Shown: positions 49,881 through 59,183, numbered from the stretch's first letter. The stretch: 64,000 bases of DNA from JAOTVV01 sp041602035 (GCA_041602035.1 JBFIHA010000007.1:92710-156709); one strand, 5' to 3'. Numbers and translations are program-made. Notes: a model not told the origin generated them from the sequence alone.

Positions 49881-51095
49881 ATGCACATTCGTGCTGCCAC
49901 CACCCTCGGTGCCTTGCTGCTCGCGGGCGCCATGGCTGCCTGCGACGACACCGCCGCGCCACCGGGTGACCCGGCGTTGCAGTCGCAATCTGCTGACCTC
50001 CCGCCCCCATCGCCCCTCGTTAGCCTCGCCGGCGAGTCCGTGTGGCCGTTCACCGGCTCCGACTTCGCCGGCACCCGAGTCGATCCCATCAACGTGGCGT
50101 TCACCGGCTGGACCGATCCGCGTGACCTTCGCGCCGCTCTGCTGATGCTGGACGGTGACCGGAGTGCGTTCACCGGGCATCCGCAGCTCGGCGTGTTCGC
50201 GGACATCGACTGCACGTGGAAGGACGCCATGGGCGACGCGCAGACCGCGTATGGTGCCGCGAGTGGATGGGTCGGCTCCTCAGTCCAACTCGAGTGCGGT
50301 GATTACGATCCTGTGCGTCTCCACCTGCGCTTCTTCGACATCGGAGACGTCACCCTTGGCGGTGCCCATTTTGAGATCCTGGTTCCGGGCACGACCAACC
50401 ACCAGGTCGTCAGCTGGGAGTTCGCCGAGGGCTTGCTCGTGGCGGACATCATCCGCACCGGCATCGGGGGGCCCCTCGGGTCGAGCGGACCGATCAATCC
50501 GGTGCCGTACCGTTCGATCCCTGGCGTCATCTACAACAGCCTGCCGGGCGAGCTGAAGTTCCTCGTTCTCGCGTCGGGTGGCGTGCCCAACTGGCCGGTG
50601 CCGGGCGATGTCGGGATCGGGACCGACGGGCAAGCCACCATCCTCCACATGGCGGCTACAGTCGACGGCAAACCCGAGGTTGCCAGGCAGCGCCTGGTGA
50701 TTCAATTCGATCAGGTGATCCCCAAGCCGTTCTGTACCTCGAGTCCGTTCGACTACCTGTACGTGAACGGCCCGGTCACCCTACGCCAGCACGTGGTCGT
50801 GACCCGGTCGGGGAACTACCACAGCCAATTCCACGCCGTCGGCATGCTGGATCTCCAGCCGCTCACGGTCGATCTCTCGACCGGCGGGCTGGTGCCATCC
50901 GGCGAGCCGTATCGAGCCCATGTCAACGAACACGTCAAGGGCATCCTCACTGATCGGGTGAGCCTGGCGTCGCAGTTCGTGCTTCGCGCCGAGATCCCGC
51001 GGAACGGGCCGTTCCGCGGCTCGCTGCAGTCCACACTCAGGGTGGCACCCGGCAACGGCAGCTACCACAGCGTCACCGTGCGCTGCGATCCGTAG
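49881..51095 (+). CDS. secreted lipoprotein of unknown family
   Basis: A 404-residue lipoprotein with a strong ribosome-binding site (AAGGAGGTGCCC before the ATG at 49881). Signal MHIRAATTLGALLLAGAMAAC, lipobox MAAC. The mature sequence has a Ser/Pro-rich linker, then a domain starting DPINVAFTGWTDPRDLRAALL that contains four Cys residues (DIDCTWKD, VQLECGDYD, PFCTSSPFD and VRCDP), possibly two disulfides, and several HxH/F strands. The opening is faintly reminiscent of the LssY C-terminal family, but this is too weak to use as a name. It stands alone between the CbiX-like and M28-like genes. Function is unknown. Confidence 0.75.
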   Translation: MHIRAATTLGALLLAGAMAACDDTAAPPGDPALQSQSADLPPPSPLVSLAGESVWPFTGSDFAGTRVDPINVAFTGWTDPRDLRAALLMLDGDRSAFTGHPQLGVFADIDCTWKDAMGDAQTAYGAASGWVGSSVQLECGDYDPVRLHLRFFDIGDVTLGGAHFEILVPGTTNHQVVSWEFAEGLLVADIIRTGIGGPLGSSGPINPVPYRSIPGVIYNSLPGELKFLVLASGGVPNWPVPGDVGIGTDGQATILHMAATVDGKPEVARQRLVIQFDQVIPKPFCTSSPFDYLYVNGPVTLRQHVVVTRSGNYHSQFHAVGMLDLQPLTVDLSTGGLVPSGEPYRAHVNEHVKGILTDRVSLASQFVLRAEIPRNGPFRGSLQSTLRVAPGNGSYHSVTVRCDP

Positions 51096-51257
51096 CGAGC
51101 GCTGCACCAGGGGTCCGAAGCCGACGGACACTTCGGACCCCTGACTGGCTTGGCCCACCTCAGTACCTGTCCCCCACCCCGGGTCGATCCACTAGCTTTG
51201 GTCTCTGGCGCGCCCTATGGCGGCGCATGCAGTTGCTCGCTCCTTCCAGGAGGTGTC

Positions 51258-53366
51258 ATGGCTCGGATGCCCATTCCGTTCGCGCTGGTGGTGATGCTCG
51301 CCAGTACCGCAGGGGCGTCGCGCGCGCAGCAGCTCCCGATTCTCCCCGCCGACCAGACCCAACTCATCACGCAGGAAGTCTCGGGTGACGCCGCGTACGA
51401 GCACATCCGATACATGACGCAGTTCCATCGGCCGCGCGGCGGATCGGATGGGCTGTGGAGCGTGGCCGAATACGTGGCGGAGAAGGCGCGAGCCTTCGGG
51501 TTGACCGATGTGCAGCTCATCAAACAACCCTCCACGACGCGCCCCTGGAACGCGCGGTTCGCGGACCTGTGGATCGTGGGGCCTGCTCCCGAGCGGATCG
51601 CGAGCACGCTCCAAACGGTGCTCCATCTGGCGGACTACAGTCGGAGCGCGGACGTCACCGGTCCGTTGGTCGACATTGGGGAAGGCCGCGCCGACGATCT
51701 CGATGGCAAGGACCTCACCGGGGCGATCGTGCTGACCCACGGGTCTGCCGTGGTGGCGATGCGAGAAGCGGTGTGCGGGCGTGGCGCCGCCGGCGTGGTG
51801 TGGTACCCGAGCCCGTTCTCCGATGATGTGGGCACGAGCGGCGCCGGATTGTCGCGACCCGATCAGCTTCGTTGGCTCACGATTCCCGGGAGCACTGGGG
51901 GCGACTGTGAGCCGACGTTCGCGTTCAACTTGTCGACTCGTCAGGGGGTGGCCCTGCGCAATCGCCTCGCACAACAGGAGGAACCGCTCGTCGTCCACGC
52001 GGTCGTGGACGCCGCGTTCGACTCGGAACAAGGTGAAGAGCCCTGGCAAGTGATGGTGGAAGGGTTCATCCGGGGCACCGAGCCGGGACTCGGCCAGGAC
52101 ATCGTGCTGACCGGCCATCTGCAGGAGGAGGGCTTCTCCGCCAACGACGACGCCAGTGGAACGGCGAGCACGCTGGAAGTCGGCCGAGCCCTCAGCCGCT
52201 TGATCTCGGAGGGCAGGATCCCACGCCCGCGCCGGAACATTCGGTTCTGGTGGGTGACGGAGATCTCAAGTCAGCGGCAGTACTTCGCCGATCATCCCGA
52301 CGCCCACCGCGCCATGTGGGTAAACGTGAACCAGGACATGGTCGGGGCGGATCAGTCCCAGGACATCCTACGGAAGCAGAACATCACGCGCGTGCCGGCC
52401 GCGCGGTTCCACTTCTTCAACGACATCGTCGAGTCGGTCGTCGACTTCATGGTGGCGAGCAACACCTACGAACTGGCTCAGGCCCAGGCGGGCGGTGCGT
52501 TGTATCCCAAGCCGCACCTCGCGCACCTCGGCAGCATGCATCGCTACAACGCCGCGATGATCTTCTTCCACACCTCCAGCGACCACATGACGTTCTTGGA
52601 GGCGCCGATCGGCGTGCCGGGCGTGAGCTTCACCAACATGCCCGACCGTTTCATCCACTCGAGCGACGACGATCTGTGGAACATCGACCGCACCCAGCTG
52701 GGCCGAAACGCCGCGGCGGTAGCGCTGATCGCCTACACGATGGCCACGGCGGGCGAGGGTGATGTCGCGGCCTTCGCAGCCGCCACCGTCGGTCGCGGCC
52801 TCGAGCGAATGGCCGCGAACGTCCGCCTCGCGCTCTCCTGGATCGCGACCGCAGAGGACAAGGACGCGGCGTACCACCGCGCGGCCGATCAAGTGTGGTA
52901 CGCGGTCGAGCGGGAGCGGTTGGCCATCGGTTCCCTCAGGGAGGTGGCCCCCACTGCCGCCGCGACAGCCGACGGATTCTTGCGCGAGCTGGACCGCCGC
53001 AGCGCGCAAATGATGCGCGAGGTGGACCTGGCCTATCGTCAGACCACTGGCCGGAGCCGGGCGCCCCGTCGGACGCTGTCCGAGACGGAGCGGGCGCTGC
53101 AGTCCATGACCCCGTCCCTCGTCGCCGGTCCGACCGAGTTTCTGCGCGGGCGGGGCCGGCTGCGCTTCGTACCGGGTCTCCATGGACTCATGGGGTTCGA
53201 GATTATGAACAGCATCGACGGTCGCCGCTCCGGGCTCGACATCTATCGCTATGTGGCGGCCGAGGCACGAGAAGCCGGGACGCACTACTACGGCACGGTG
53301 ACGCCCGAGCATGTACGGCAATATCTGGAGCACGCGGTGAATGCGGAGTTGGTGGTGGTGAGATAA
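51258..53366 (+). CDS. M28-like (DUF4910-type) exported aminopeptidase-like protein
   Basis: A 702-residue exported protein. The ATG at 51258 follows AGGAGG at 6 bases. Signal IPFALVVMLASTAGASRAQ. A PA-like insert (residues about 120-230) lies before the M28 zinc-peptidase fold. Putative metal ligands are His in TGHLQEEGFS, Asp in NDDASG, Glu in WVTEISSQRQ, Asp in NVNQDMVG and His in HTSSDHMTF. The usual H-x-D catalytic Asp is replaced by Gln (HLQ), and the EEQG motif reads TEIS, so it may be altered in activity or belong to the DUF4910-like branch. A helical C-terminal third of about 200 residues is unassigned. Acetate kinase begins 38 bases after the stop. Confidence 0.82.
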   Translation: MARMPIPFALVVMLASTAGASRAQQLPILPADQTQLITQEVSGDAAYEHIRYMTQFHRPRGGSDGLWSVAEYVAEKARAFGLTDVQLIKQPSTTRPWNARFADLWIVGPAPERIASTLQTVLHLADYSRSADVTGPLVDIGEGRADDLDGKDLTGAIVLTHGSAVVAMREAVCGRGAAGVVWYPSPFSDDVGTSGAGLSRPDQLRWLTIPGSTGGDCEPTFAFNLSTRQGVALRNRLAQQEEPLVVHAVVDAAFDSEQGEEPWQVMVEGFIRGTEPGLGQDIVLTGHLQEEGFSANDDASGTASTLEVGRALSRLISEGRIPRPRRNIRFWWVTEISSQRQYFADHPDAHRAMWVNVNQDMVGADQSQDILRKQNITRVPAARFHFFNDIVESVVDFMVASNTYELAQAQAGGALYPKPHLAHLGSMHRYNAAMIFFHTSSDHMTFLEAPIGVPGVSFTNMPDRFIHSSDDDLWNIDRTQLGRNAAAVALIAYTMATAGEGDVAAFAAATVGRGLERMAANVRLALSWIATAEDKDAAYHRAADQVWYAVERERLAIGSLREVAPTAAATADGFLRELDRRSAQMMREVDLAYRQTTGRSRAPRRTLSETERALQSMTPSLVAGPTEFLRGRGRLRFVPGLHGLMGFEIMNSIDGRRSGLDIYRYVAAEAREAGTHYYGTVTPEHVRQYLEHAVNAELVVVR

Positions 53367-53404
53367 CTGCCGGGAAGCGGGAAACGGGGAAGAGGGATGG
53401 CATC

Positions 53405-54652
53405 ATGAATGTGCTCGTGCTGAACTGCGGGTCGTCGACGGTCAAGTTCCAGATCATCGAGACCGATGCAGAGTTGATCCAACAGGAAGCCGACCGTCGT
53501 CTGGCGAGCGGCGTGGTGGAGCGCATTGGCGGCCAGGCGCTCCTCACATTTCATTCGCAAGGGCATTCCAAGGAGCGGCATGCGGAGCCTCTCCGCGATC
53601 ATCGGGCGGCGATCGATCGGATCCTGCGCTGGGTGGTGTCCCGCGCCTCGAACATCGATCACATCACATCACTGTCCGACATCCATGCCGTGGGTCACCG
53701 AGTCGTGCACGGGGCGGAGCGATTCCAGAAGTCCGTGCGCATCGACGCGCAGGTCCTTGAAGGGATCGAAGACTGCATCGAGCTCGCGCCGCTTCACAAT
53801 CCGGCGAATCTGAAGGGCATCCGGTCGGCTCAAGAGCTACTTGGGGAGGGCATTCCCCAGGTTGCCGTGTTCGACACGGCATTTCACGCAACGATGCCGG
53901 AAGAGTCGTATCTCTACGCGATCCCGTATCAGCTGTACCGGCGTCACAAGATCCGTCGCTACGGCTTTCACGGCACGTCGCACCGTTACATCGCGTACCG
54001 GTATCGAACCGTCCACGGCTTGGAGCGGGAGCAGGTCGACATCATCACGATGCACCTCGGCAACGGCTGCTCGGCCTGCGCCATCAAGGGAGGGAAGTCG
54101 TTCAACACGTCCATGGGGTTCACGCCGCTCGAGGGGCTCGTCATGGGCACCCGGTCCGGGAACATCGACCCCTCGCTGATCGAGTATCTCGCCATCAAAG
54201 AAGGCATGAGTATTTCCGAAATCGACACGCTGCTGAACAAGCAGTCGGGGTTGCTCGGCCTCTCCGGTCTCACCGGCGACATGCGCGAGCTGCTGGAGGA
54301 GGACGCGGAGAATCAGGATCGGCGGGCGAGGCTCGCCATCGCCATCTTCTGCCGCCGGGTACGTCACTACATCGGTGCCTACTTGGCCGAGATGGGGAAC
54401 GCGCAGGCGGTGGTGTTCAGTGGGGGGATCGGTGAGAACTCGTGGGCGATCCGTGAACGGGTCTGTGCCGGTCTCGGGGCGCTGGGGTTGCGACTGGACG
54501 AGGGGCGCAACCGCGAGATGGTGTCCGGCCGCGAGGGAGAGATCTCCGTCGAAGGGTCGCCCCTCAAGGCCTACGTGATCCCGACCAACGAGGAGCTGCT
54601 CATCGCGCGCGACACGTTCCGCGTCCTCGTCGACCTGCCCAGGCGGTTCTAG
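53405..54652 (+). CDS. ackA: acetate kinase
   Basis: Catalyses ATP + acetate to ADP + acetyl phosphate in the cytoplasm. The 415-residue product has the ASKHA-fold signatures: MNVLVLNCGSSTVKFQ (first phosphate loop, with Asn7), GHRVVHGAE, DTAFHATMPEESY, RYGFHGTSHRYIAYR, HLGNGCSACAIKGGKS, DTSMG-type segment NTSMGFTPLEGLVMGTRSG, and VFSGGIGENS. Length is normal (about 400). No phosphotransacetylase gene lies next to it, unlike the common pta-ackA pair, so acetyl phosphate would come from elsewhere (a distant pta or a phosphoketolase). Its stop converges with the UbiE-like gene, with 4 bases of overlap. Confidence 0.95.
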   Translation: MNVLVLNCGSSTVKFQIIETDAELIQQEADRRLASGVVERIGGQALLTFHSQGHSKERHAEPLRDHRAAIDRILRWVVSRASNIDHITSLSDIHAVGHRVVHGAERFQKSVRIDAQVLEGIEDCIELAPLHNPANLKGIRSAQELLGEGIPQVAVFDTAFHATMPEESYLYAIPYQLYRRHKIRRYGFHGTSHRYIAYRYRTVHGLEREQVDIITMHLGNGCSACAIKGGKSFNTSMGFTPLEGLVMGTRSGNIDPSLIEYLAIKEGMSISEIDTLLNKQSGLLGLSGLTGDMRELLEEDAENQDRRARLAIAIFCRRVRHYIGAYLAEMGNAQAVVFSGGIGENSWAIRERVCAGLGALGLRLDEGRNREMVSGREGEISVEGSPLKAYVIPTNEELLIARDTFRVLVDLPRRF

Positions 54653-55470
54653 CCGGTTGCGCCAGCACCCGCGTCGTCGAGCGAGGCGACGTGAATGGCG
54701 ATACCACCGAGCAACTTGCGGCTCACGCGCCGCACCCGGAATCCGTGGGCGGACAACTGCGCTGACATGCCCTGCCAGGAGACGTGGTGCTCGATGGAGG
54801 CCGCGATGTAGCCGTAGGTGACGGGCTGCCGGTGCCACAGCCATCCCGCCAGGTTGCCAGCCAACCGCAGGTAGCCGACGAAGAGCGAGCGCCACAGGGC
54901 GTTCCGTGGCCGGTAGAAATCCAGGGTGACGAGTAGCCCCCCGGCGTGCAGCACGCGCGCGATCTCTCGCAGCGCAGCGGGGGTGTCAGGCGCGTTGCGA
55001 ATGGCGTAGCCGGCCAGCACCACCTGCGCGCTTGCGTCGCGGATCGGGAGGCGGCTCATGTCTGCCGCCACGAACCGGGGCCACGGCCGGCCGGCTCCGG
55101 TCCGCTGCCGGGCGAGCGTCAGCATGCGCCGCGCCATGTCGAATCCGACGACGCGCGCCGTGGCAGCACTGGCGGCGCTTCCGAACGCCAAGTCACCGGT
55201 GCCGCAGGCCAGATCCAACAGGAGGGTGGGTTCTTTCGTGACTGCCGCCAGCTCTGAGAGCATCTCGCGCTTCCAGTGGCGGTCCATTCCGTACGAGAAC
55301 AACCGGGTGAACCGATCGTATCGCTTCGCGACCACCTCGAACATGGTGGTGACGAATCGCTGCTTGCGGCGGCGATCGCGAAGGTGCTCCTCTAGGTCGA
55401 GCGAGCGGAGCTGTGCTTCCGGGTCGTCGGAACCACGCGTCGGCATCAGGCGGGCCGTGTTGACACGCAC
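54649..55470 (-). CDS. UbiE/MenG-like SAM-dependent methyltransferase
   Basis: A 273-residue class I methyltransferase. Motif I is LLLDLACGTGDLAFG, the post-I acidic residue lies in VGFDMARRML, and VLAGYAIRNAPDTPAALREIARVLHAGG corresponds to motifs II-III, with the RN of the menaquinone/ubiquinone family (NxxIRN) partly kept. The early KRYDRFTRLFSYGMDRHWKR segment matches the UbiE opening. It could be the demethylmenaquinone methyltransferase, or a paralogue acting on the product of the divergent ketosynthase operon, whose first gene starts 104 bp away. GTG at 55470 is used; an ATG at 55446 is a possible alternative start. The 8-base palindrome ATGATCAT at 55506-55513 lies in the shared promoter gap. 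Confidence 0.85.
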   Translation of the reverse strand: MRVNTARLMPTRGSDDPEAQLRSLDLEEHLRDRRRKQRFVTTMFEVVAKRYDRFTRLFSYGMDRHWKREMLSELAAVTKEPTLLLDLACGTGDLAFGSAASAATARVVGFDMARRMLTLARQRTGAGRPWPRFVAADMSRLPIRDASAQVVLAGYAIRNAPDTPAALREIARVLHAGGLLVTLDFYRPRNALWRSLFVGYLRLAGNLAGWLWHRQPVTYGYIAASIEHHVSWQGMSAQLSAHGFRVRRVSRKLLGGIAIHVASLDDAGAGATG

Positions 55471-55573
55471 GTGAGCGCCGCGGTACTCATGCTGCTCGCC
55501 TCATGATGATCATTTTGGTCGGTTTGCTCTCGAAACGGAACCGCGCGTTCCTCCAGGACCTTGGGGGCCGTCC

Positions 55574-56782
55574 GTGAACCGATCCGCGTACGATGTGGCC
55601 GTGGTCGGCGCCGGGCCGGCGGGGAGCGCCACGGCGGCCCTGCTGGCGGAACGCGGACTGCGCGTGGTGCTCCTGGACCGCGCGGCGTTCCCTCGTGACA
55701 AGGCGTGCGCCGAGTATGTGAGTCCCGGGGCGTTGCCGATCCTCGAGCGGATCGGTGTGCTTGGGGCGCTCCGCGCGGAATCTGCTCCCCTCTCCGGCAT
55801 GACGGTCGTGAGCCATCGCGGGACGGCGTTCACGGGACGGTTCCGCGCCGCGCACGGGTTCCGCGGCCACAGTGATGTGGGGCTCGGTGTGCGCCGCACC
55901 GTCCTTGACACCCACCTCGTTCGGGCGGCTGTGGCACGAGGGGCCGAACTGAGAGAGCGGGTGCTCGTGGAGTCGGTGTCGGGAGCCGATGGCGGTGTGC
56001 GTCGGCTGCACGTTCGAAGCAACGGCCGCCCGGACCGGCTGGTGGCGCGGCTCGTGGTGGCCGCCGACGGCCTTAAGTCGCGCATCGCCCGTCAGCTGCG
56101 CCTTGCACGGAGCGCCCGTCTCCGACGACTTGCGCTCGTGACGCATGCCACGGCAGTGGAAGGCATGGGTGACGTCGGTGAGATGCACGTCGGCCGCGTC
56201 GGGTACCTGGGATTGGCTCCCGTCGGCAACGGGGAAACCAACGTTGCCGTCGTGGTCGATCTCGCTCGTGTGGGGCCACCGACCTCGGCGGAGTGCTGGC
56301 TACGCGCCTTGATCCCGGCGTTCCCGTCGGCCGCTGCTCGGCTCCGCGGCGCCGCCCTTCACGGGCCCGTCTTGGCGGCGGGACCGTTTGCCCACCACAC
56401 CGTGCGCGCGACGGCGGACCGGCTGATGTTGGTGGGAGACGCCGCCGATTTCTACGATCCGTTCACCGGCGAGGGCATCTACGCGGCGCTTCGAGGGGCC
56501 GAGCTGGTGCTGGGAGCCGCTCTGCGCGGATTCGCAGACGACCGGCTCTCCGGCGCTGCGTTGGTGTCGTACGATCGCAGTCGTCGGAGGGAGTTTGGGC
56601 GCAAGTGGGCCGTGGAACGGCTGATTGCGTGGACGATCGGTCACCCACTCGCCTTCGAGCACGCGGCAAAACGGCTTGCACAGCGGCCTGGGTTGGCTGA
56701 TCTGCTGGTCGGCGTCACGGGCGACGTCGTGCCGGCCGGCGAGGTCCTCCGGCCTTCCTTCGTAGCACGGCTCGTCTGGTGA
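55574..56782 (+). CDS. FAD-dependent oxidoreductase (geranylgeranyl-reductase / halogenase type)
   Basis: A 402-residue flavoprotein starting GTG at 55574. The Rossmann loop is VVGAGPAGSATAALLAERG at residues about 9-27; LLDRAAFPRDKACAEYVSPG follows the family pattern for the geranylgeranyl reductase group; the second FAD motif is LMLVGDAADFYDPFTGEGIYAALRGAELV. It should oxidise or reduce a lipid or polyketide intermediate. It is the first gene of a tightly coupled operon: its stop overlaps the GTG of the methyltransferase gene (GTGA). No signal peptide is visible, so it is cytoplasmic or membrane-associated. The substrate cannot be deduced. Confidence 0.88.
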   Translation: MNRSAYDVAVVGAGPAGSATAALLAERGLRVVLLDRAAFPRDKACAEYVSPGALPILERIGVLGALRAESAPLSGMTVVSHRGTAFTGRFRAAHGFRGHSDVGLGVRRTVLDTHLVRAAVARGAELRERVLVESVSGADGGVRRLHVRSNGRPDRLVARLVVAADGLKSRIARQLRLARSARLRRLALVTHATAVEGMGDVGEMHVGRVGYLGLAPVGNGETNVAVVVDLARVGPPTSAECWLRALIPAFPSAAARLRGAALHGPVLAAGPFAHHTVRATADRLMLVGDAADFYDPFTGEGIYAALRGAELVLGAALRGFADDRLSGAALVSYDRSRRREFGRKWAVERLIAWTIGHPLAFEHAAKRLAQRPGLADLLVGVTGDVVPAGEVLRPSFVARLVW

Positions 56783-57501
56783 GCGGACACCGGGCCGGCC
56801 GCCGCGGCCTCGTCTCGTCGATCGGTGTGGAGGCGCTGGACACGCCCGCGCTTGATCCGGAGACCACCCGAGCGACGCTCGCTGACATCGCCACGGCCAA
56901 CCTGCTGTTCGGCGGGCAGAGTGCCGTGGCGTGGGGAGTGGACCAACTGCTCGACGGGCACCCGGCTCCGCGAGAGCTTACCGTGCTCGACGTCGGTGCC
57001 GGACTCGGTGACGTCTTGAACCACCTCCAGCACCGCATGGAGCGTGTGGGTATGAGAGTGAAGCCGCTCGCACTGGACTGGCACCGCACGGCCGCGACGC
57101 TGAGCGCGGCGCGCGGGCTCCCGTCGATCGCGGCAGACGCCCTCGCGCTCCCGATCGCAGACAAGTCGGTCGACATCGTGGTTGCGAGTCAGCTCCTCCA
57201 CCACTTCAGCCGTGATGCCGGCTGTGATGTCATCCGGGAGCTCGATCGGGTGGCCAGGCTGGGTGTGGTGGTGGCCGACATTCGGCGCACCTTTGTGGCC
57301 GCGTGGGGTATCTGGATTGCAGCCGTGCTGTTGGGATTTCACCGCGTCAGCCGACGGGACGGCGTGGTTTCGGTGCGGCGCGGTTTCACCCTCACGGAAC
57401 TCGTGGCACTCACGGAGAAGGCGGGCGTGTCGGCCGAGGCTCGGCGGCGTCCCGGCTTCCGCCTCGTCGCTCACTGGAGGACCAGTGCGCACGCTGGATA
57501 G
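56779..57501 (+). CDS. SAM-dependent methyltransferase of the ketosynthase operon
   Basis: A 240-residue class I methyltransferase. Motif I is VLDVGAGLGDVLNHL; the acidic ribose-binding residue is Asp in LALDWHRTAATL; motif II is SVDIVVASQLLHHFS. A hydrophobic stretch in the later part (AAWGIWIAAVLLGFHRVS) suggests membrane contact, as in enzymes acting on lipids. It starts GTG overlapping the oxidoreductase stop and overlaps the SRPBCC gene by 17 bases at its 3' end, so translation of all three is coupled. The substrate is presumably made by the ketosynthase at the operon end. Confidence 0.85.
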   Translation: MSGHRAGRRGLVSSIGVEALDTPALDPETTRATLADIATANLLFGGQSAVAWGVDQLLDGHPAPRELTVLDVGAGLGDVLNHLQHRMERVGMRVKPLALDWHRTAATLSAARGLPSIAADALALPIADKSVDIVVASQLLHHFSRDAGCDVIRELDRVARLGVVVADIRRTFVAAWGIWIAAVLLGFHRVSRRDGVVSVRRGFTLTELVALTEKAGVSAEARRRPGFRLVAHWRTSAHAG

Positions 57502-57943
57502 CACGCTGATCTCAGCACCCATCGATCGGATCTTTCGGCTGGCGTCGGACGTCGAGCGGTGGCCGGAGTTTCTGACTCATTACCGTTGGGTGACCATGCT
57601 CGAGCGTGGCACCAGCGGTGGGACCGTCGAGATGGCGGCGTGGCGCCCATTCGGGGTGTTCAAGTATCCCACGTGGTGGGTATCCGAGATGGAGGTCGTT
57701 CCCGACCGCCGCGAAGTGCGCTATCACCACGTGCGGGGCATCACGACCGGGATGGACGTGGTCTGGACGCTGACGTCGGCCGGCGATCGGATCGAGGTGA
57801 CGATCGTGCACGAGTGGTCGGGACCCCGGTGGCCGCTGATCGGCGGCGTCGCCGCCAACTGGGTCATCGGGCCGGTGTTCATTCATGGGATTGCCTCCCG
57901 GACGCTCGCCGGCATCAAACGAATGGCGGAAGCGGATGCCTGA
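57485..57943 (+). CDS. SRPBCC (START-like cyclase/aromatase) protein
   Basis: A 152-residue START/Bet v1-fold protein. GTG at 57485 follows GGAGG at 4 bases, inside the end of the methyltransferase gene. The sequence opens with the typical ISAPIDRIFRLASDVERWPEF and continues with RWVTMLERGT, VVPDRREVRYHHVRGITTGM and the long C-terminal helix GIASRTLAGIKRMAEA. Family members bind hydrophobic ligands; those in polyketide clusters are aromatases/cyclases (TcmN type). Between a methyltransferase and a beta-ketoacyl synthase such a role is plausible. Its stop overlaps the ketosynthase start by 8 bases. Confidence 0.85.
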   Translation: MRTLDSTLISAPIDRIFRLASDVERWPEFLTHYRWVTMLERGTSGGTVEMAAWRPFGVFKYPTWWVSEMEVVPDRREVRYHHVRGITTGMDVVWTLTSAGDRIEVTIVHEWSGPRWPLIGGVAANWVIGPVFIHGIASRTLAGIKRMAEADA

Positions 57944-59168
57944 AGTCGTGATCACCGGCGTCGGGTGTGTGACGCCCATTGGCACGGGGGTAGAGGGTCT
58001 CTGGGCGGGCCTCGGGGCCATGCGCTCCGCAGTCCGCCTCATCACGCGCTTCGATCCGGGTCCGTTCCGTTCGAAGATCGCCGCCGAGATCAATGACTTC
58101 GTCGCATCGGACCACCTCCCGGCGAAGGCGGCCCGCCGTCTCGATCGCTTCTCGCAGTTGGGCGTGGTGGCATCGCTCCTGGCAGTGGAGGATGCCGGGA
58201 TGGCGATCGAGCACGAGGATCGCGACCGCATCGGGGTCATGATGGGTTCGGCGCTCGGGGGTGTGGCTCAAGCGGAGGCGCAGGCCGCCATCTACATGCA
58301 GCACGGTATGCGACACGTAGAGCCGACCCTCGCGACCTCGGTGTTTGGCGGAGCCGTGTCCTGCAACATTGCGATCCAATTCGGTGTGACCGGTCCGAAC
58401 TCGACCAACGCGATGTCGTGCGCCTCAGGCGCCATCGCGATCGGGGATGCCTTTCATGCCATTCGGTCGGGGCGCGCCGATGTCATGCTCGCTGGTGGGG
58501 CCGAGGCACCGCTCTCGCCTCTTGCCTTCGGTTCCTTCACCCTGATCCGCGCCATGTCTACCCGCAACGACGATCCCGCCGCAGCGTCACGACCGTTCGA
58601 CAAGGGTCGCGACGGGTTCGTGATGGGTGAAGGGTCAGCAGTGCTCGTGCTGGAACGCCGCGACCGGGCCGAGAGCCGTGGCGCGCCGATCTACGCCGAG
58701 GTCTGCGGGTATGCGCTGACCAACGACGCCCATCACATGTCGGCGCCCAAGCCGGGGGGTCGCGAGGCCGCGCGTGCTGTGCGGCTCGCCCTAGCCGATG
58801 CGGCCATCGCGCCACACGAGGTGGAGTACGTGAATGCCCATGGGTCGTCGACGCCGCTCAACGATTCGACCGAGACGATGGCTATCAAGGAGGTCTTCGG
58901 CGATCATGCGCGCCGCCTCGTGGTGAGCGGCACCAAGGGCTACTACGGGCATCCATTGGGGGCGAGCGGTGCCATCGAGGCCGCCATCTGCTCCCTGGGG
59001 ATGCAGCGAGGCTGGTTGCCTCCTACGGTGAACCTCATCGAGTCGGACCCGACCTGCGATCTCGACTACCTGGCCGACGGTGGGCGCGCCGCATCACCGA
59101 CGTGCGTCGTGTCGAATTCCTTCGGATTTGGCGGCGTCAACGCGGCGCTCGTATTTCGCCGGGCGTAG
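57936..59168 (+). CDS. beta-ketoacyl-ACP synthase II-type condensing enzyme
   Basis: A 410-residue thiolase-fold ketosynthase that condenses acyl chains with malonyl-ACP. The complete catalytic triad is present: Cys162 in NAMSCASGA, His302 in NAHGSSTPLND and His339 in KGYYGHPLGASG, as in FabF. Other FabF signatures include VVITGVGCVTPIG and SNSFGFGGVNAALVF. No acyl carrier protein, malonyltransferase or ketoreductase gene adjoins it, so it either borrows those of primary fatty acid synthesis or acts in a specialised pathway with the three upstream genes. The ATG at 57936 overlaps the SRPBCC stop. An M28 peptidase converges on its end, with 15 bases between the stops. Confidence 0.9.
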   Translation: MPEVVITGVGCVTPIGTGVEGLWAGLGAMRSAVRLITRFDPGPFRSKIAAEINDFVASDHLPAKAARRLDRFSQLGVVASLLAVEDAGMAIEHEDRDRIGVMMGSALGGVAQAEAQAAIYMQHGMRHVEPTLATSVFGGAVSCNIAIQFGVTGPNSTNAMSCASGAIAIGDAFHAIRSGRADVMLAGGAEAPLSPLAFGSFTLIRAMSTRNDDPAAASRPFDKGRDGFVMGEGSAVLVLERRDRAESRGAPIYAEVCGYALTNDAHHMSAPKPGGREAARAVRLALADAAIAPHEVEYVNAHGSSTPLNDSTETMAIKEVFGDHARRLVVSGTKGYYGHPLGASGAIEAAICSLGMQRGWLPPTVNLIESDPTCDLDYLADGGRAASPTCVVSNSFGFGGVNAALVFRRA

Positions 59169-59183
59169 CGACCGCCGCGGCCC

